64,000 bases of DNA from positions 124,001 through 188,000 of the forward strand of contig NZ_FNGS01000011.1 in NCBI RefSeq assembly GCF_900103285.1. Direction: 5' to 3'. Source of the DNA: Siphonobacter aquaeclarae (lineage in GTDB: Bacteria; Bacteroidota; Bacteroidia; Cytophagales; Spirosomataceae). Positions within the stretch are counted from its first letter, which is position 1, and each line of letters begins with the position of its first letter. The notes beneath the pieces were generated by a model, which worked only from the letters and a program-made list of their open reading frames with translations, was not told the DNA's origin and did not search any database. Below are positions 1-8,259 of the stretch, one piece after another. The position numbers and the translations under genes are program-made.

Positions 1-189
1 ATCCTTTCCAGCTCTATCAGCATGCAACTGAACCCTGTTGTTCTCTATGCTGACCCTGCTACGGAAGTGACGGACCTGGTCTTTAAGAAAATGGGCATCG
101 ATCCCGAAGCACTGAAGAAGGCTGCACAACAACCGGCTGCTACCACTCCGGCGACGAACCCAAAACCTGCAGCTCCGAAAAAGAACTAA
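1..189 (+). CDS. OmpH/Skp-family periplasmic chaperone, C-terminal end (partial)
   Basis: The first 63 codons of the window are the tail of an open frame that ends at TAA 187-189. The segment VVLYADPATEVTDLVFKKMG resembles the C-terminal strand and helix of Skp/OmpH proteins, which hold unfolded outer membrane proteins in the periplasm and usually end in a 'TDLTDxVIKKM'-like helix. An Ala/Pro/Lys-rich tail follows. The start and signal peptide lie outside the window. The gene is followed at once by a strong terminator. The family assignment rests on a short stretch. Confidence 0.6.
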   Translation: MLSSSISMQLNPVVLYADPATEVTDLVFKKMGIDPEALKKAAQQPAATTPATNPKPAAPKKN

Positions 190-208
190 TCCCTTCTTTT
201 CAGGAGAC

Positions 209-243
209 AAAAAAGAACGGCCGATATCGGTCGTTCTTTTTTT
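209..243 (+). terminator. Intrinsic terminator of the OmpH-like gene
   Basis: A 9-bp stem with a GC-rich inner palindrome (ccgatatcgg) runs straight into a T tract about 20 bases after the stop codon. Confidence 0.85.
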
Positions 244-249
244 GTTGGG

Positions 250-558
250 GCGGTAGGTGGTAAGCTATAGGCAGTAAGCTATAGGCAATAGGCAGTAGGC
301 TGCTGTGTTTCGTCGGTTGCTTCTAATCATCTGCTTCCGTTAAAGCCGGGATCTGTTCTCATTTATGTCTTGCACCTACCCTGCAAAACAGCATCTCTGT
401 ACGGCCTTACAGGCTATAGCCTATAGCTTAGCGCCTACTGCCTATAGCTCACCGCCGGGTATATATTCTCCCCATCAAAAAGAGCGACCCGCCTTGCGAA
501 TCGCTCTTGTATCAGCTTACTGCCTGTTACCGAAGGCTTACTGCCTATCGCCACCTAC
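250..558. repeat. Gap with 'TAGGCAGTAAGC' word repeats in inverted orientation
   Basis: This gene-free stretch holds repeated words of the type ctataggcagtaag at about 252-301. Their reverse complements lie at about 405-457 and 512-558, so the two sides can pair around a central segment. The words recur at 40.1 kb and 43.8-44.2 kb in this window. No gene is visible between the OmpH-like stop and the lspA stop, apart from the lspA terminator inside the repeat area. Confidence 0.7.
478..509 (-). terminator. Terminator of lspA
   Basis: An 8-bp stem (aagagcga/tcgctctt) is followed on the minus strand by a T tract, downstream of the lspA stop. It sits inside the word-repeat region. Confidence 0.7.
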
Positions 559-562
559 CCTC

Positions 563-1228
563 TTAGGCTCCCTGCTCTCTCTCCTCTCCCTTTTCATCCG
601 GGCTGACCGGTTCGTCGGAAAGCGGCTCCGTCGGAAGTTCCGGCGTGGTATCCGTCGGTTTCTCGTTGAAGAAACGGGACTGAAACAGCAGAATAAAAAC
701 AACCCCGAGGAAGATGGAAGAATCCGCCACGTTGAAAACCGGGTTGGCGTAATATTGCCCGCCCCAAACGGGCAGCCAGTCCGGAAAATACCCCTCCCAC
801 GGGTTGATCAGGATCATGTCTATCACCTGACCGTGGAACCAGGGAGACGGCGCGTCCGGCGGTGCATTGTCCAGCAAAACACCGTAGAAAGTCGAATCAA
901 TAACATTACCGATGGCTCCGGCGAGAATCGCAGCGATGCACCAGAGCAGGCCATCGGGCGCGCCCTTTTTCGCAAGACGAATCAGGTATACGGCAATCAC
1001 TACCATGGCTACCAGGCGGAAGGTCGTCAGGATCAGCTTTCCATACTGGTGATCGAGCTGCATCCCAAACGCCATCCCGGGATTCAGGACATAATGGATA
1101 CTGAGCCAATCGCCCAGCAGGGGGATATTCTCGCCGATATACATGTTCCGGTACACCAGCAGCTTCACCGTCTGATCCAGCAGAATGATAAACAGCGTAA
1201 GCAAAAAGAACTTAATGGGATTCTTCAT
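563..1228 (-). CDS. lspA: Lipoprotein signal peptidase LspA (signal peptidase II)
   Basis: This 221-residue inner-membrane aspartic protease cleaves the signal peptide of diacylglyceryl-prolipoproteins. Four hydrophobic segments are visible, with the family's LDQTVK motif near residue 18, the GNVID block (Asp111) and the FNVAD block (Asp169); the two Asp residues are the expected catalytic dyad. The stretch between them (about 58 residues) is longer than in typical proteobacterial LspA, and an acidic Pro/Glu-rich tail follows residue 190. The frame stays open far upstream, but the ATG at 1228 begins a proper first membrane segment (MKNPIKFF). A minus-strand -7 match lies at 1305-1312. Confidence 0.93.
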   Translation of the reverse strand: MKNPIKFFLLTLFIILLDQTVKLLVYRNMYIGENIPLLGDWLSIHYVLNPGMAFGMQLDHQYGKLILTTFRLVAMVVIAVYLIRLAKKGAPDGLLWCIAAILAGAIGNVIDSTFYGVLLDNAPPDAPSPWFHGQVIDMILINPWEGYFPDWLPVWGGQYYANPVFNVADSSIFLGVVFILLFQSRFFNEKPTDTTPELPTEPLSDEPVSPDEKGEEREQGA

Positions 1229-1304
1229 CAACAAGTCTGAAACTATCCGGCCGGAAGGCCTCGTGATTTTCTCCGGACTACCCTTCCGGGCAACGGGCTT
1301 CCTG

Positions 1305-1312
1305 CAAAGGTA
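1305..1312 (-). promoter_or_regulatory. Promoter -7 element (TAnnTTTG) for lspA
   Basis: On the minus strand the bases read TACCTTTG, an exact match to the Bacteroidota -7 consensus. They lie about 75 bases before the lspA start and just after the terminator of the preceding gene. No clear -33 element was identified. Confidence 0.5.
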
Positions 1313-1325
1313 AGCAGCCAAACGC

Positions 1326-1355
1326 AAAAAGCCCCGCTCTTTACCGGAGCGGGGC
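1326..1355 (-). terminator. Terminator of the proline dehydrogenase gene
   Basis: A perfect 9-bp GC stem (gccccgctc/gagcggggc) has a 7-base loop and then five T on the minus strand. It lies 7 bases after the stop of the proline dehydrogenase gene. Confidence 0.88.
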
Positions 1356-1361
1356 CAGGAA

Positions 1362-2609
1362 TCAGGCTGCCTTTTTCGGCGTACTCCGCCGCAGCGCGCG
1401 TTTGCGTCGCCGCATTTCTTTTTTGATGAGCATATACTCCCGGCTGGCCTGTCCGGCAACTGAAGTATTTTCCTCTGCGCGGCGGAAGAGATACGGCATG
1501 ACGGCCTCGACCGGTCCGTAAGGCACGTATTTCGCAACATTATAACCGGCTTTGGCGAGGTTATAACTGATGTTGTCACTCATGCCGTACAACTGTGCAA
1601 ACCAGAAGTGCGGATCTTTGTGGTCAATGCCCAGCTCGTGCATCTTTTCAGCGAGGAGCAGGCAGGAATATTCGTTGTGCGTACCGAGGCAAATCGAAAG
1701 GATATCCCGGTTTTCGAGACAATAGCCAATGGCTTTATTGTAATCGTGATCGGTCTCTTCCTTCGTAGCGTGAATCGGATCACAGTATTCCATTTCGTGG
1801 GACCGCTGGCGCTCTTTTTCGATGTAGGCGCCGCGGACAAGTTTGACACCCAGCGTATAGCCCTTTTCACGTGCCGTTTCGGTTGCCTGAACGAGGTTAT
1901 CGTAACTTTCCAAACGATACATCTGATACGTATTCCAGACAATGCAGGCAGTCCGGTTATACTTCTCCATCATATCGTAAGTGAGGGCGTCGATGGTATC
2001 CTGAATCCAGGTTTCCTCGGCGTCGACAAAAATCCGGACGTTTCGATCGGCAGCAGCGCGGCAAAGGGTATCCAGACGCTCTTCTACCTTGTCAAATGCC
2101 TGTTGCTCTTCTTCGGAAAGCTCCTGCCCGGCCTGTACTTTTTCCAGCAATTCGGTGCTGGCTATGCCGGTGATTTTGAAGACGGAGAACGGAATGGACG
2201 TCATTTCTGCCGCCTTCTCGATGGTCAGCAGAATCTCGTGAACGGTGTCGTCGAAACTTTTTTCGCTGTCCTCTCCTTCTACCGAATAATCGAGAATCGT
2301 ACCGATGCGGGACTTCTCCAGGTGGCGGATGGTGCTCTCACATCCGGCGATGGTTTCTCCTCCGCAGAAATGCTCAAAGATGGTGTCCCGAATGGCCCAT
2401 TTAATTGGAAATTTGAGCATTAGGAACAATTTGATAAAAAACGTACCTATCTTTACAAGCCAATTTCGATTCATCGAAGCGAAAATGAAATAGGTCTTCT
2501 TGAGTTGCCAGTCGGATTGATGAGCGAAAGCTACCGAGGTGTCATCGAAGGAAATACTGATTTCGTGATGTTGTCGTTTCGGAGCTTTCAGAATATCCAG
2601 TTTGGACAT
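1362..2609 (-). CDS. Proline dehydrogenase (FAD-dependent)
   Basis: This 415-residue enzyme oxidises proline to pyrroline-5-carboxylate with FAD, feeding electrons to the quinone pool, and is expected at the inner membrane face. The TIM-barrel core shows the family's KLVRGAYIEKER strand-helix near the middle and a C-terminal RRAEENTSVAGQ segment that binds substrate and flavin. It is a monofunctional form without the P5C dehydrogenase domain of PutA. The ATG at 2609 (MSKLDILKAPKR) was chosen over an upstream in-frame extension because the latter is low-complexity and lacks family features. A promoter match lies at 2772-2779, giving a leader of about 155 nt. Confidence 0.9.
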   Translation of the reverse strand: MSKLDILKAPKRQHHEISISFDDTSVAFAHQSDWQLKKTYFIFASMNRNWLVKIGTFFIKLFLMLKFPIKWAIRDTIFEHFCGGETIAGCESTIRHLEKSRIGTILDYSVEGEDSEKSFDDTVHEILLTIEKAAEMTSIPFSVFKITGIASTELLEKVQAGQELSEEEQQAFDKVEERLDTLCRAAADRNVRIFVDAEETWIQDTIDALTYDMMEKYNRTACIVWNTYQMYRLESYDNLVQATETAREKGYTLGVKLVRGAYIEKERQRSHEMEYCDPIHATKEETDHDYNKAIGYCLENRDILSICLGTHNEYSCLLLAEKMHELGIDHKDPHFWFAQLYGMSDNISYNLAKAGYNVAKYVPYGPVEAVMPYLFRRAEENTSVAGQASREYMLIKKEMRRRKRALRRSTPKKAA

Positions 2610-2982
2610 GGGAAGTGAACCGTTAGTGGGAACAATGAAAGTTGCTGAAAAGCAGGCTCGTTGATTCGTTGGTGAATGTGTCGTTCGGCTGACCTCATCC
2701 TTTCCGTCGGCCCGGGTGATCCCGGAAGAAAAAAAGCGGCGGCGGGTTCCGGTCTTCTCGAAAAGTGGCAACAAAGTTAAGGGCAATCCCTTCTCAAATT
2801 TGCAAGCCGGGTGGTTTTTTTTTCCGGTTTTATGCTTTTCGCCTGAACCTAAGTTCCTGAACAGTAGTCATTTACGTTTTTTTGAAACATATAAGATTTG
2901 GTTTTACAGGTTCGCTTCATCATAAAAAACTGCTCCCCGGCTTTTTGAACAAATAAACGCTTACTAATTAACGATTTACAAC
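2610..2982. other. Divergent promoter gap between proline dehydrogenase and DAHP synthase
   Basis: This 373-base gap carries no credible gene. It holds the long leader and promoter of the minus-strand gene and an A/T-rich stretch (about 2860-2980) directly upstream of the plus-strand gene. On the plus strand only an imperfect -7-like string (taagatttg, one base too long) was seen. Confidence 0.6.
2772..2779 (-). promoter_or_regulatory. Promoter -7 element for proline dehydrogenase
   Basis: The minus strand reads TAACTTTG, an exact TAnnTTTG match, with TTG-like triplets roughly 15-25 bases upstream. Confidence 0.5.
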
Positions 2983-4083
2983 ATGAGTGCGACGCTGGAT
3001 ATTGTGCCTTTGCAGGATTGGATCAACACCAACGGCAAGCCTTTGATGATTGCGGGTCCCTGTAGTGCAGAAACAGAAGAACAGGTTTGGGAAACGGTGA
3101 CCCAAATCGCCAAAGAAGGATATGCTCACGTGATCCGCGCGGGCGTATGGAAGCCCCGTACCCGCCCCGGAAGCTTTGAAGGCATGGGCGAAGCGGCTCT
3201 TCCGTGGCTGCAGGCGGTCAAGAAAGAAACCGGTCTTCCGGTGGCCGTCGAAGTAGCTACCCCCGAGCACATCGAACTGGCTCTCAAATACGGCGTCGAC
3301 ATTCTCTGGATCGGTGCCCGGACGACGGTAAACCCCTTTAACGTTCAGGAAATCGCTGACGCCCTCAAAGGGGTGGACGTGCCGGTTCTGGTGAAAAACC
3401 CGGTGAACCCCGACGTCGCGCTCTGGATCGGTGCATTTGAGCGTCTCCAGAACGCAGGTCTGAAGAAGCTGGCGGCTATCCACCGCGGGTTTTCCAACAT
3501 GCAGGAAACCAAGTACCGGAACTCTCCGATGTGGCAGATTGCCCTCGAACTGAAGCGTCAGGTACCCAACCTGCCCCTCATCGGTGACCCCAGCCACATG
3601 GCCGGCAAGCGCGCCTACCTGGCTGAGCTGACCCAGCGATTCCTCGACCTCGATTACGACGGTCTCATCATCGAAACCCACCGCGACCCGGATAAGGCAT
3701 GGTCAGATGCTTCCCAGCAGCTGACGCCGGCAGCCCTCGGCGAAATGCTTCGCCAGCTGCAGGTCCGCGAACCGGATTCCGCAGATACCCTTTACCACAG
3801 CCACATGGACGAGCTCCGCGCGAAGATCGATAACATCGACCGCGAACTCCTCGAAGTACTGGCTGCCCGGATGGCGATCGTGGAAAAAATGGGTGAATAC
3901 AAGCGCGACAACAGCGTGACGATCTTCCAGATCGACCGCTGGAAGCAGGTTCACGCTTCCCGCGCCGAAATGGCGAAGAAACTCGGTCTCTACTCCGATC
4001 TCGTAGAAGACCTGTACCGCCTGATCCACGAGGCATCGATCCGGAAGCAAACGGAAGTGATGAACTCGGTTTCCCAGGCATAA
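2983..4083 (+). CDS. Bifunctional DAHP synthase / chorismate mutase
   Basis: This 366-residue fusion works at two steps of aromatic amino acid synthesis. Residues 1 to about 265 are a type I-beta DAHP synthase (condensing phosphoenolpyruvate and erythrose-4-phosphate), shown by AGPCSAE at about 24-30, the RAGVWKPRTRPGSF loop, IGARTTVNPF and GDPSHMAGKR. Residues from about 272 are an AroQ-type chorismate mutase (MDELRAKIDNIDRELLEVLAARM, KMGEYKR, and a C-terminal helix). The same order is known in Porphyromonas and other Bacteroidota, where the mutase domain carries feedback inhibition by prephenate. The gene stands alone and ends in a terminator. Confidence 0.95.
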   Translation: MSATLDIVPLQDWINTNGKPLMIAGPCSAETEEQVWETVTQIAKEGYAHVIRAGVWKPRTRPGSFEGMGEAALPWLQAVKKETGLPVAVEVATPEHIELALKYGVDILWIGARTTVNPFNVQEIADALKGVDVPVLVKNPVNPDVALWIGAFERLQNAGLKKLAAIHRGFSNMQETKYRNSPMWQIALELKRQVPNLPLIGDPSHMAGKRAYLAELTQRFLDLDYDGLIIETHRDPDKAWSDASQQLTPAALGEMLRQLQVREPDSADTLYHSHMDELRAKIDNIDRELLEVLAARMAIVEKMGEYKRDNSVTIFQIDRWKQVHASRAEMAKKLGLYSDLVEDLYRLIHEASIRKQTEVMNSVSQA

Positions 4084-4100
4084 TCCGGTACCCCCGATCA

Positions 4101-4133
4101 ATGAGGTCGTTCAGCAGAACGGCCTCATTTTTT
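4101..4133 (+). terminator. Terminator after DAHP synthase/chorismate mutase
   Basis: A 12-bp stem (one G-T pair) with a 3-base loop is followed by six T, 18 bases after the stop codon. Confidence 0.88.
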
Positions 4134-4230
4134 ATATCCCTGGTTTCGTCGTTGTTTTCCGGCGCCCGGTCGGGACAAACGCGCAGGTACCTCCCCTATT
4201 TGCTTCCTTTGCGTTCTCATTCTTCCGGTC

Positions 4231-5472
4231 ATGTCTCAACACGATCCCTTTGCAGCCCTCCGCTACCGCGAATTCACTTTTTTCGGCCTTGGCAGCTTTC
4301 TGCTGACAACCGCGCTCCTCATCCAGGAAGTAGTTCTGGGTTATGAGATCTACCGGATCACGCATGACCCGCTGGCGCTGGGCCTCGTAGGCCTTGCAGA
4401 AGCGATTCCGTACATGTCGCTGGCGCTGTTTGGCGGGCACTATGCCGACCGGTACGATAAAAAACGGATCATGCAGATCAGCCTCGTCGTGATTCTGGCC
4501 GGATCGGGGGTACTGCTTTGGGCGACGCTGCCGGAAACGCGCCGGATCCACGACGATCGTTTCCTGCTTGGGATTATCTATTCCGTCGTCGCGCTCATCG
4601 GGTTTGCCCGGGGCTTTTTCAGCCCGGCTTCTTCTTCGATGAAGGCCTTTCTGACACCCAGGGAAGTATATGCCAATGCCGCAACCTGGTACAGTTCATT
4701 CTGGCAGGCCGGGGCGATTCTCGGACCCGGCCTCGCCGGTTTTCTTTATGCCTGGATGGGGATGTCGGGTACGCTCTGGCTGGTAATTGCGCTGATGGTA
4801 TGCGTCCTGCTGCTGATCTCCCTGATCGCACGAAAACCGATTCCGATGGCCAGTCACGAAACGGGAAGTGTCTGGGCCAGTATCCGCGAGGGTATCGGGT
4901 TCGTTTTCGGAAATAAATTGCTGCTGTATTCGATTTCACTGGATCTCGTAGCAGTACTCTTCGGCGGAGTGGTCGCCATACTGCCGGTATTTGCGCAGGA
5001 TGTACTGCACGTAGGGGCAGAAGGCCTCGGAGTACTCCGCGCTGCACCGTCTATCGGCGCCGTACTGACATTACTGGGTACCGCGGTGTGGTCTCCCGTG
5101 CGGAAGGCGTGGCTCAATATGTTGATCGCAGTAGCTGGTTTCGGCCTTGCAACGCTGGTTTTCGCGGTATCTACGCACTTCTGGCTATCGGTGGCGATGC
5201 TGTTTCTGACGGGGGCGTTTGACAGTATCAGCGTCGTCATCCGGCAGGCTATCCTGCAATTGGTACCACCCGATGAGATCCGGGGACGGGTTATCTCGGT
5301 CAACAGTATCTTCGTCAGCGCCTCCAACGAAATCGGGGCGTTTGAATCGGGACTGCTGGCGAAAGTATTCGGAGCGGTACCGTCGGTACTGCTTGGCGGT
5401 GGACTGACGCTGCTGATCGTCGGTTTTGTCTGGGTGCGCTCCCGGGAGCTTATTCATGTCAGACTGATCTGA
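4231..5472 (+). CDS. MFS transporter (multidrug/siderophore exporter-like)
   Basis: This 413-residue inner-membrane protein has about 12 hydrophobic segments. It carries the MFS loop 2-3 motif as GGHYADRYDKKR near residue 70, and the family's helix pattern continues to the C-terminus. It resembles the MFS_3/EntS group of drug or siderophore exporters; the substrate cannot be read from the sequence. No partner gene lies beside it. The ATG follows a near-consensus -7 string (ttcctttg, one mismatch) by about 20 bases. The gene ends at a perfect hairpin. Confidence 0.85.
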   Translation: MSQHDPFAALRYREFTFFGLGSFLLTTALLIQEVVLGYEIYRITHDPLALGLVGLAEAIPYMSLALFGGHYADRYDKKRIMQISLVVILAGSGVLLWATLPETRRIHDDRFLLGIIYSVVALIGFARGFFSPASSSMKAFLTPREVYANAATWYSSFWQAGAILGPGLAGFLYAWMGMSGTLWLVIALMVCVLLLISLIARKPIPMASHETGSVWASIREGIGFVFGNKLLLYSISLDLVAVLFGGVVAILPVFAQDVLHVGAEGLGVLRAAPSIGAVLTLLGTAVWSPVRKAWLNMLIAVAGFGLATLVFAVSTHFWLSVAMLFLTGAFDSISVVIRQAILQLVPPDEIRGRVISVNSIFVSASNEIGAFESGLLAKVFGAVPSVLLGGGLTLLIVGFVWVRSRELIHVRLI

Positions 5473-5473
5473 T

Positions 5474-5507
5474 AAAGAAGAAGGCGCCCTCTGGCGCCTT
5501 CTTCTTT
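5474..5507. terminator. Bidirectional terminator between MFS gene and small membrane protein gene
   Basis: A perfect 15-bp stem with a 4-base loop lies between two convergent genes. The arms begin with an A run and end with a T run, so it can act on both strands. It overlaps the stop codon of the small minus-strand gene. Confidence 0.88.
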
Positions 5508-5643
5508 ATTCAAAAATCTTAAAGCCGAAGTAGCCTACGGCCAGCCAGATCAATCCTTTTATCAGGAAAAAGAAAAAGCCGGCCCAACCCAACCGCTTGA
5601 TCCATGCCTTCCATTTCGGCACGCCGGGTTCCTGCGTTTCCAT
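5506..5643 (-). CDS. Small 45-residue membrane protein
   Basis: The frame starts at ATG 5643 (METQEPGVPKWKAW...) and ends at TAA 5506. It has a short soluble N-terminus with Lys/Arg residues and one or two hydrophobic stretches rich in Phe, Trp and Gly (LGWAGFFFFLIKGLIWLAVG). Aromatic, basic-start single-span proteins of this size recur in Bacteroidota but have no assigned function. The gene is too short for usual ORF cut-offs. The composition is clearly protein-like and the stop lies in the shared terminator, which supports a real gene. Confidence 0.6.
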   Translation of the reverse strand: METQEPGVPKWKAWIKRLGWAGFFFFLIKGLIWLAVGYFGFKIFE

Positions 5644-5710
5644 GTTTGTGTCGTTCTACTTAGTCTAATTCCAATTGAATTTCAAAAAAAGGAATCCTTC
5701 GGGAAAGAAC

Positions 5711-7174
5711 CTACTTTTTTATGTCCGGAGGCAGCAGATACCGGGCAAAAAAGCTCTCCGAACGCCCCATGTATTGATTGGCCAGGACGCGGTCGCCTGT
5801 GGCATTATACCGGGCGAGGTCCGGCCAGCGGCTTCCGATTTCGGATAAGCGGGAAGAAGGAAGTACACTTACCCGCTGGTATTGCCCTCCCGGGACCAGC
5901 AGCAGGATCTTGGCTGCGTATTGCGTGGAAAGTAGCAATACTATCCACATCACGGTTCTTCCCTTCTTTCCGAAGAAAGCAAACTCCCAACTCCCCAGCC
6001 AGACGACCCAAAGCGTCGCCAACGCAAACCGATTGCCAAAATCATTGACATTGCTGATGTATATACTGCCACCGGTAATCAGGCAAAGTGCCGTCCATCC
6101 GGCGAACGGAAAGGTATAGAAGGTAAGCATTGTCTGCTTTCGAACGAAAACATAATAAATACCCCAGGTCAGCAGCAGAAAGATCAGCGCCTTTTCAGCG
6201 GATACCCCGGCGTAAAAGAAGCCGGACTGATTCAGCGGCATATGGCCCTGAAAATACGCGCCGAGAATCAGCAATGCCGGTAAACAGGCCAGTGCTGTGA
6301 TCGTTTCGGTCTTCTGTACTTTCGGATTTTTCAGGAAAAGGAACAGCAGCCAGGGCAGAAAACCGATACTTGCGACGGTCGACCAGAACGGCAATGCCAG
6401 TCCGGCCGGTATTACCCATTTCCGGGAAATCTGACCCGTCCATGCCGCTCCCCAGATCCCCATCGCCACCCAGATACCCAGTTGGTGCTGGGGAATCCAG
6501 AGCAGTCCTGCCGCTGCCGAATCGAAGGTCAGCGGAACCGAACCGGCAGGTACCAGCGCATTCAGGAAATGGCCGTTGCCTCGCCAGGCATTCGCCAGTC
6601 CCTGACCGTTGAATAATGCCAGCAGTCCCTGCGGCGCCTTAACCAGCCAAAGCAGGTTTCCGGAAAGCATAAAACACACCGGCAGCCAGGCATTTCTCCG
6701 ACCCAGTATGTACAACCAGGCAAAACTCAGCCACAAGCCGAGGGTTGTCCAGCCGAAACACACAAGCAATGCCGCGCGGATACCGGCCAGTTTTCCCGCC
6801 AGCGCAGGCACCAGATAAAATGCGATGTAGTAGCAGAGATAGAATCCGTCGCCTTCTGCGTAGCGAACCGGCCAGGGGCGTACAATCAGATCGTGGAGTA
6901 CGAGGTTATGCTTTTCCCAGTCGCCGACCTGTAACACCCACTCTCCCGCGCCGGATAGTGCCGCCCAGCCGACTGCCGGAATAAGCAGCCACCACAGCGG
7001 CGCCGGCGGCAATTGGCCTTCGGGCTGCAACCGGCGATAACCCATTGCAACAGAAGCGATTGTCGACAAAAGTGCTGCAAAGGACACTGCCGGCTGCAAC
7101 CATCCACCGAAAAACAACCCCAGGGGAAGCAGCAGGTATAACAGGCTCAGAGCCAGCAGCGTCCGGATTTTCAA
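5711..7174 (-). CDS. Polytopic membrane protein, GT-C glycosyltransferase-like
   Basis: This 487-residue protein has 11 or more hydrophobic spans. An early extracytoplasmic loop, about residues 80-105 (EKHNLVLHDLIVRPWPVRY), resembles loop 1 of GT-C-fold transferases and DUF2298-like proteins, where a charged D/E/H cluster follows helix 1. No enzyme function can be assigned with confidence. Its ATG overlaps the argE stop by 4 bases (ATGA), so it is probably translated together with argE, although it has no obvious role in arginine synthesis. Confidence 0.7.
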   Translation of the reverse strand: MKIRTLLALSLLYLLLPLGLFFGGWLQPAVSFAALLSTIASVAMGYRRLQPEGQLPPAPLWWLLIPAVGWAALSGAGEWVLQVGDWEKHNLVLHDLIVRPWPVRYAEGDGFYLCYYIAFYLVPALAGKLAGIRAALLVCFGWTTLGLWLSFAWLYILGRRNAWLPVCFMLSGNLLWLVKAPQGLLALFNGQGLANAWRGNGHFLNALVPAGSVPLTFDSAAAGLLWIPQHQLGIWVAMGIWGAAWTGQISRKWVIPAGLALPFWSTVASIGFLPWLLFLFLKNPKVQKTETITALACLPALLILGAYFQGHMPLNQSGFFYAGVSAEKALIFLLLTWGIYYVFVRKQTMLTFYTFPFAGWTALCLITGGSIYISNVNDFGNRFALATLWVVWLGSWEFAFFGKKGRTVMWIVLLLSTQYAAKILLLVPGGQYQRVSVLPSSRLSEIGSRWPDLARYNATGDRVLANQYMGRSESFFARYLLPPDIKK

Positions 7175-8253
7175 GGCAGGATTACGCGTTTGAGCATTTC
7201 CGTATACAGACGGATGCCCTCTTCGATTTCATGAAGGTAAATGAACTCGTCGGCCTGGTGCGAGCGCGCCGAATCGCCGGGTCCCATTTTCAGCGACGCA
7301 CAGCCAATGACGGCCTGGTCGGACGTCGTCGGCGAACCATACGTATTCCGACCCATCGCCACGCCGGCCTGTACGATGGGATGCTCCATCGGGATGCTCG
7401 ACGGGCGCAGCCGTACGGAACGGGCCTGCACCTCCGACTTCATATTGGCCTGGATGATTTCACAGGCTTCTTCGAGGGTATACTGATCGGTCACACGGAC
7501 GTCGATCGTGAACTGGCAACTGGCCGGTACGACATTGTGCTGCCGGTTTTCGGTGCTGATGACCGTCGCCGACATTTTCATTTTCCCGAGCGTCGGCGAA
7601 ACTTTCGGAAATTCGTAGGAACGGATCCAGGCAATATCGTCAAGAGCCTTGTACAAGGCATTTTCCCCTTCTTCGCGCGCGGCATGGCCGGCTTTGCCCT
7701 GGGCCAGGCAATCGAGTACCAGCAGGCCTTTTTCGGCTACGGCAAGGTGCATCTGGGTCGGCTCGCCAACAATAGCGAACTCAATTTCTCCCAGCTCTCC
7801 GGAACTCCAGAGTAGCTCCATACCGTCTTTGCCCGATACTTCCTCTTCAGAAGAGGCAGCGAATACTACGTTGTATGTCAGGTCAGTACGGCCGTAAAAG
7901 TAGCAGAACGCAGCCAGAAGGGATACCAGGCATCCGCCGGCGTCATTGGAACCGAGTCCGTATAATTTTCCGTCTTCGACGAGCGCCTTGAACGGGTCCA
8001 TCGTCCACTTCGGATTGGGCTTGACGGTATCATGGTGGGAATTCAGAAGCACCGTCGGCAGAGCCGGATTAAAATGCTGGTTCCGTGCCCACAGGTTATT
8101 CTTCAACCGGCGGAAGGGCATTGCCCTTTCGCGGAAAAATTCTTCAATCAGGTAAGCCGTATTTTCTTCTTCCCGACTGAAGGAAGGGGTCTCTATCAGG
8201 CGTTTAAGCAGGGTGATGGCATCCGCGGTGAGCGCGTCAAGCAATTGCGTCAT
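7171..8253 (-). CDS. argE: M20-family acyl-ornithine (or acyl-citrulline) deacylase, ArgE-type
   Basis: This 360-residue zinc amidohydrolase shows the M20 metal and catalytic motifs in order: NSHHDTV (metal His and catalytic Asp), GLGSNDAGG (bridging Asp), SSEEEVSG (catalytic Glu-Glu) and IVGEPT. The dimerisation domain occupies about residues 170-270. In Bacteroidota that use acylated intermediates, this enzyme removes the acetyl or succinyl group after the carbamoyl transfer. The gene lies 6 bases after the DraG-like gene and overlaps the next gene by 4 bases, consistent with one operon. The acyl-group preference cannot be read directly. Confidence 0.85.
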   Translation of the reverse strand: MTQLLDALTADAITLLKRLIETPSFSREEENTAYLIEEFFRERAMPFRRLKNNLWARNQHFNPALPTVLLNSHHDTVKPNPKWTMDPFKALVEDGKLYGLGSNDAGGCLVSLLAAFCYFYGRTDLTYNVVFAASSEEEVSGKDGMELLWSSGELGEIEFAIVGEPTQMHLAVAEKGLLVLDCLAQGKAGHAAREEGENALYKALDDIAWIRSYEFPKVSPTLGKMKMSATVISTENRQHNVVPASCQFTIDVRVTDQYTLEEACEIIQANMKSEVQARSVRLRPSSIPMEHPIVQAGVAMGRNTYGSPTTSDQAVIGCASLKMGPGDSARSHQADEFIYLHEIEEGIRLYTEMLKRVILP

Positions 8254-8259
8254 GGCAAA

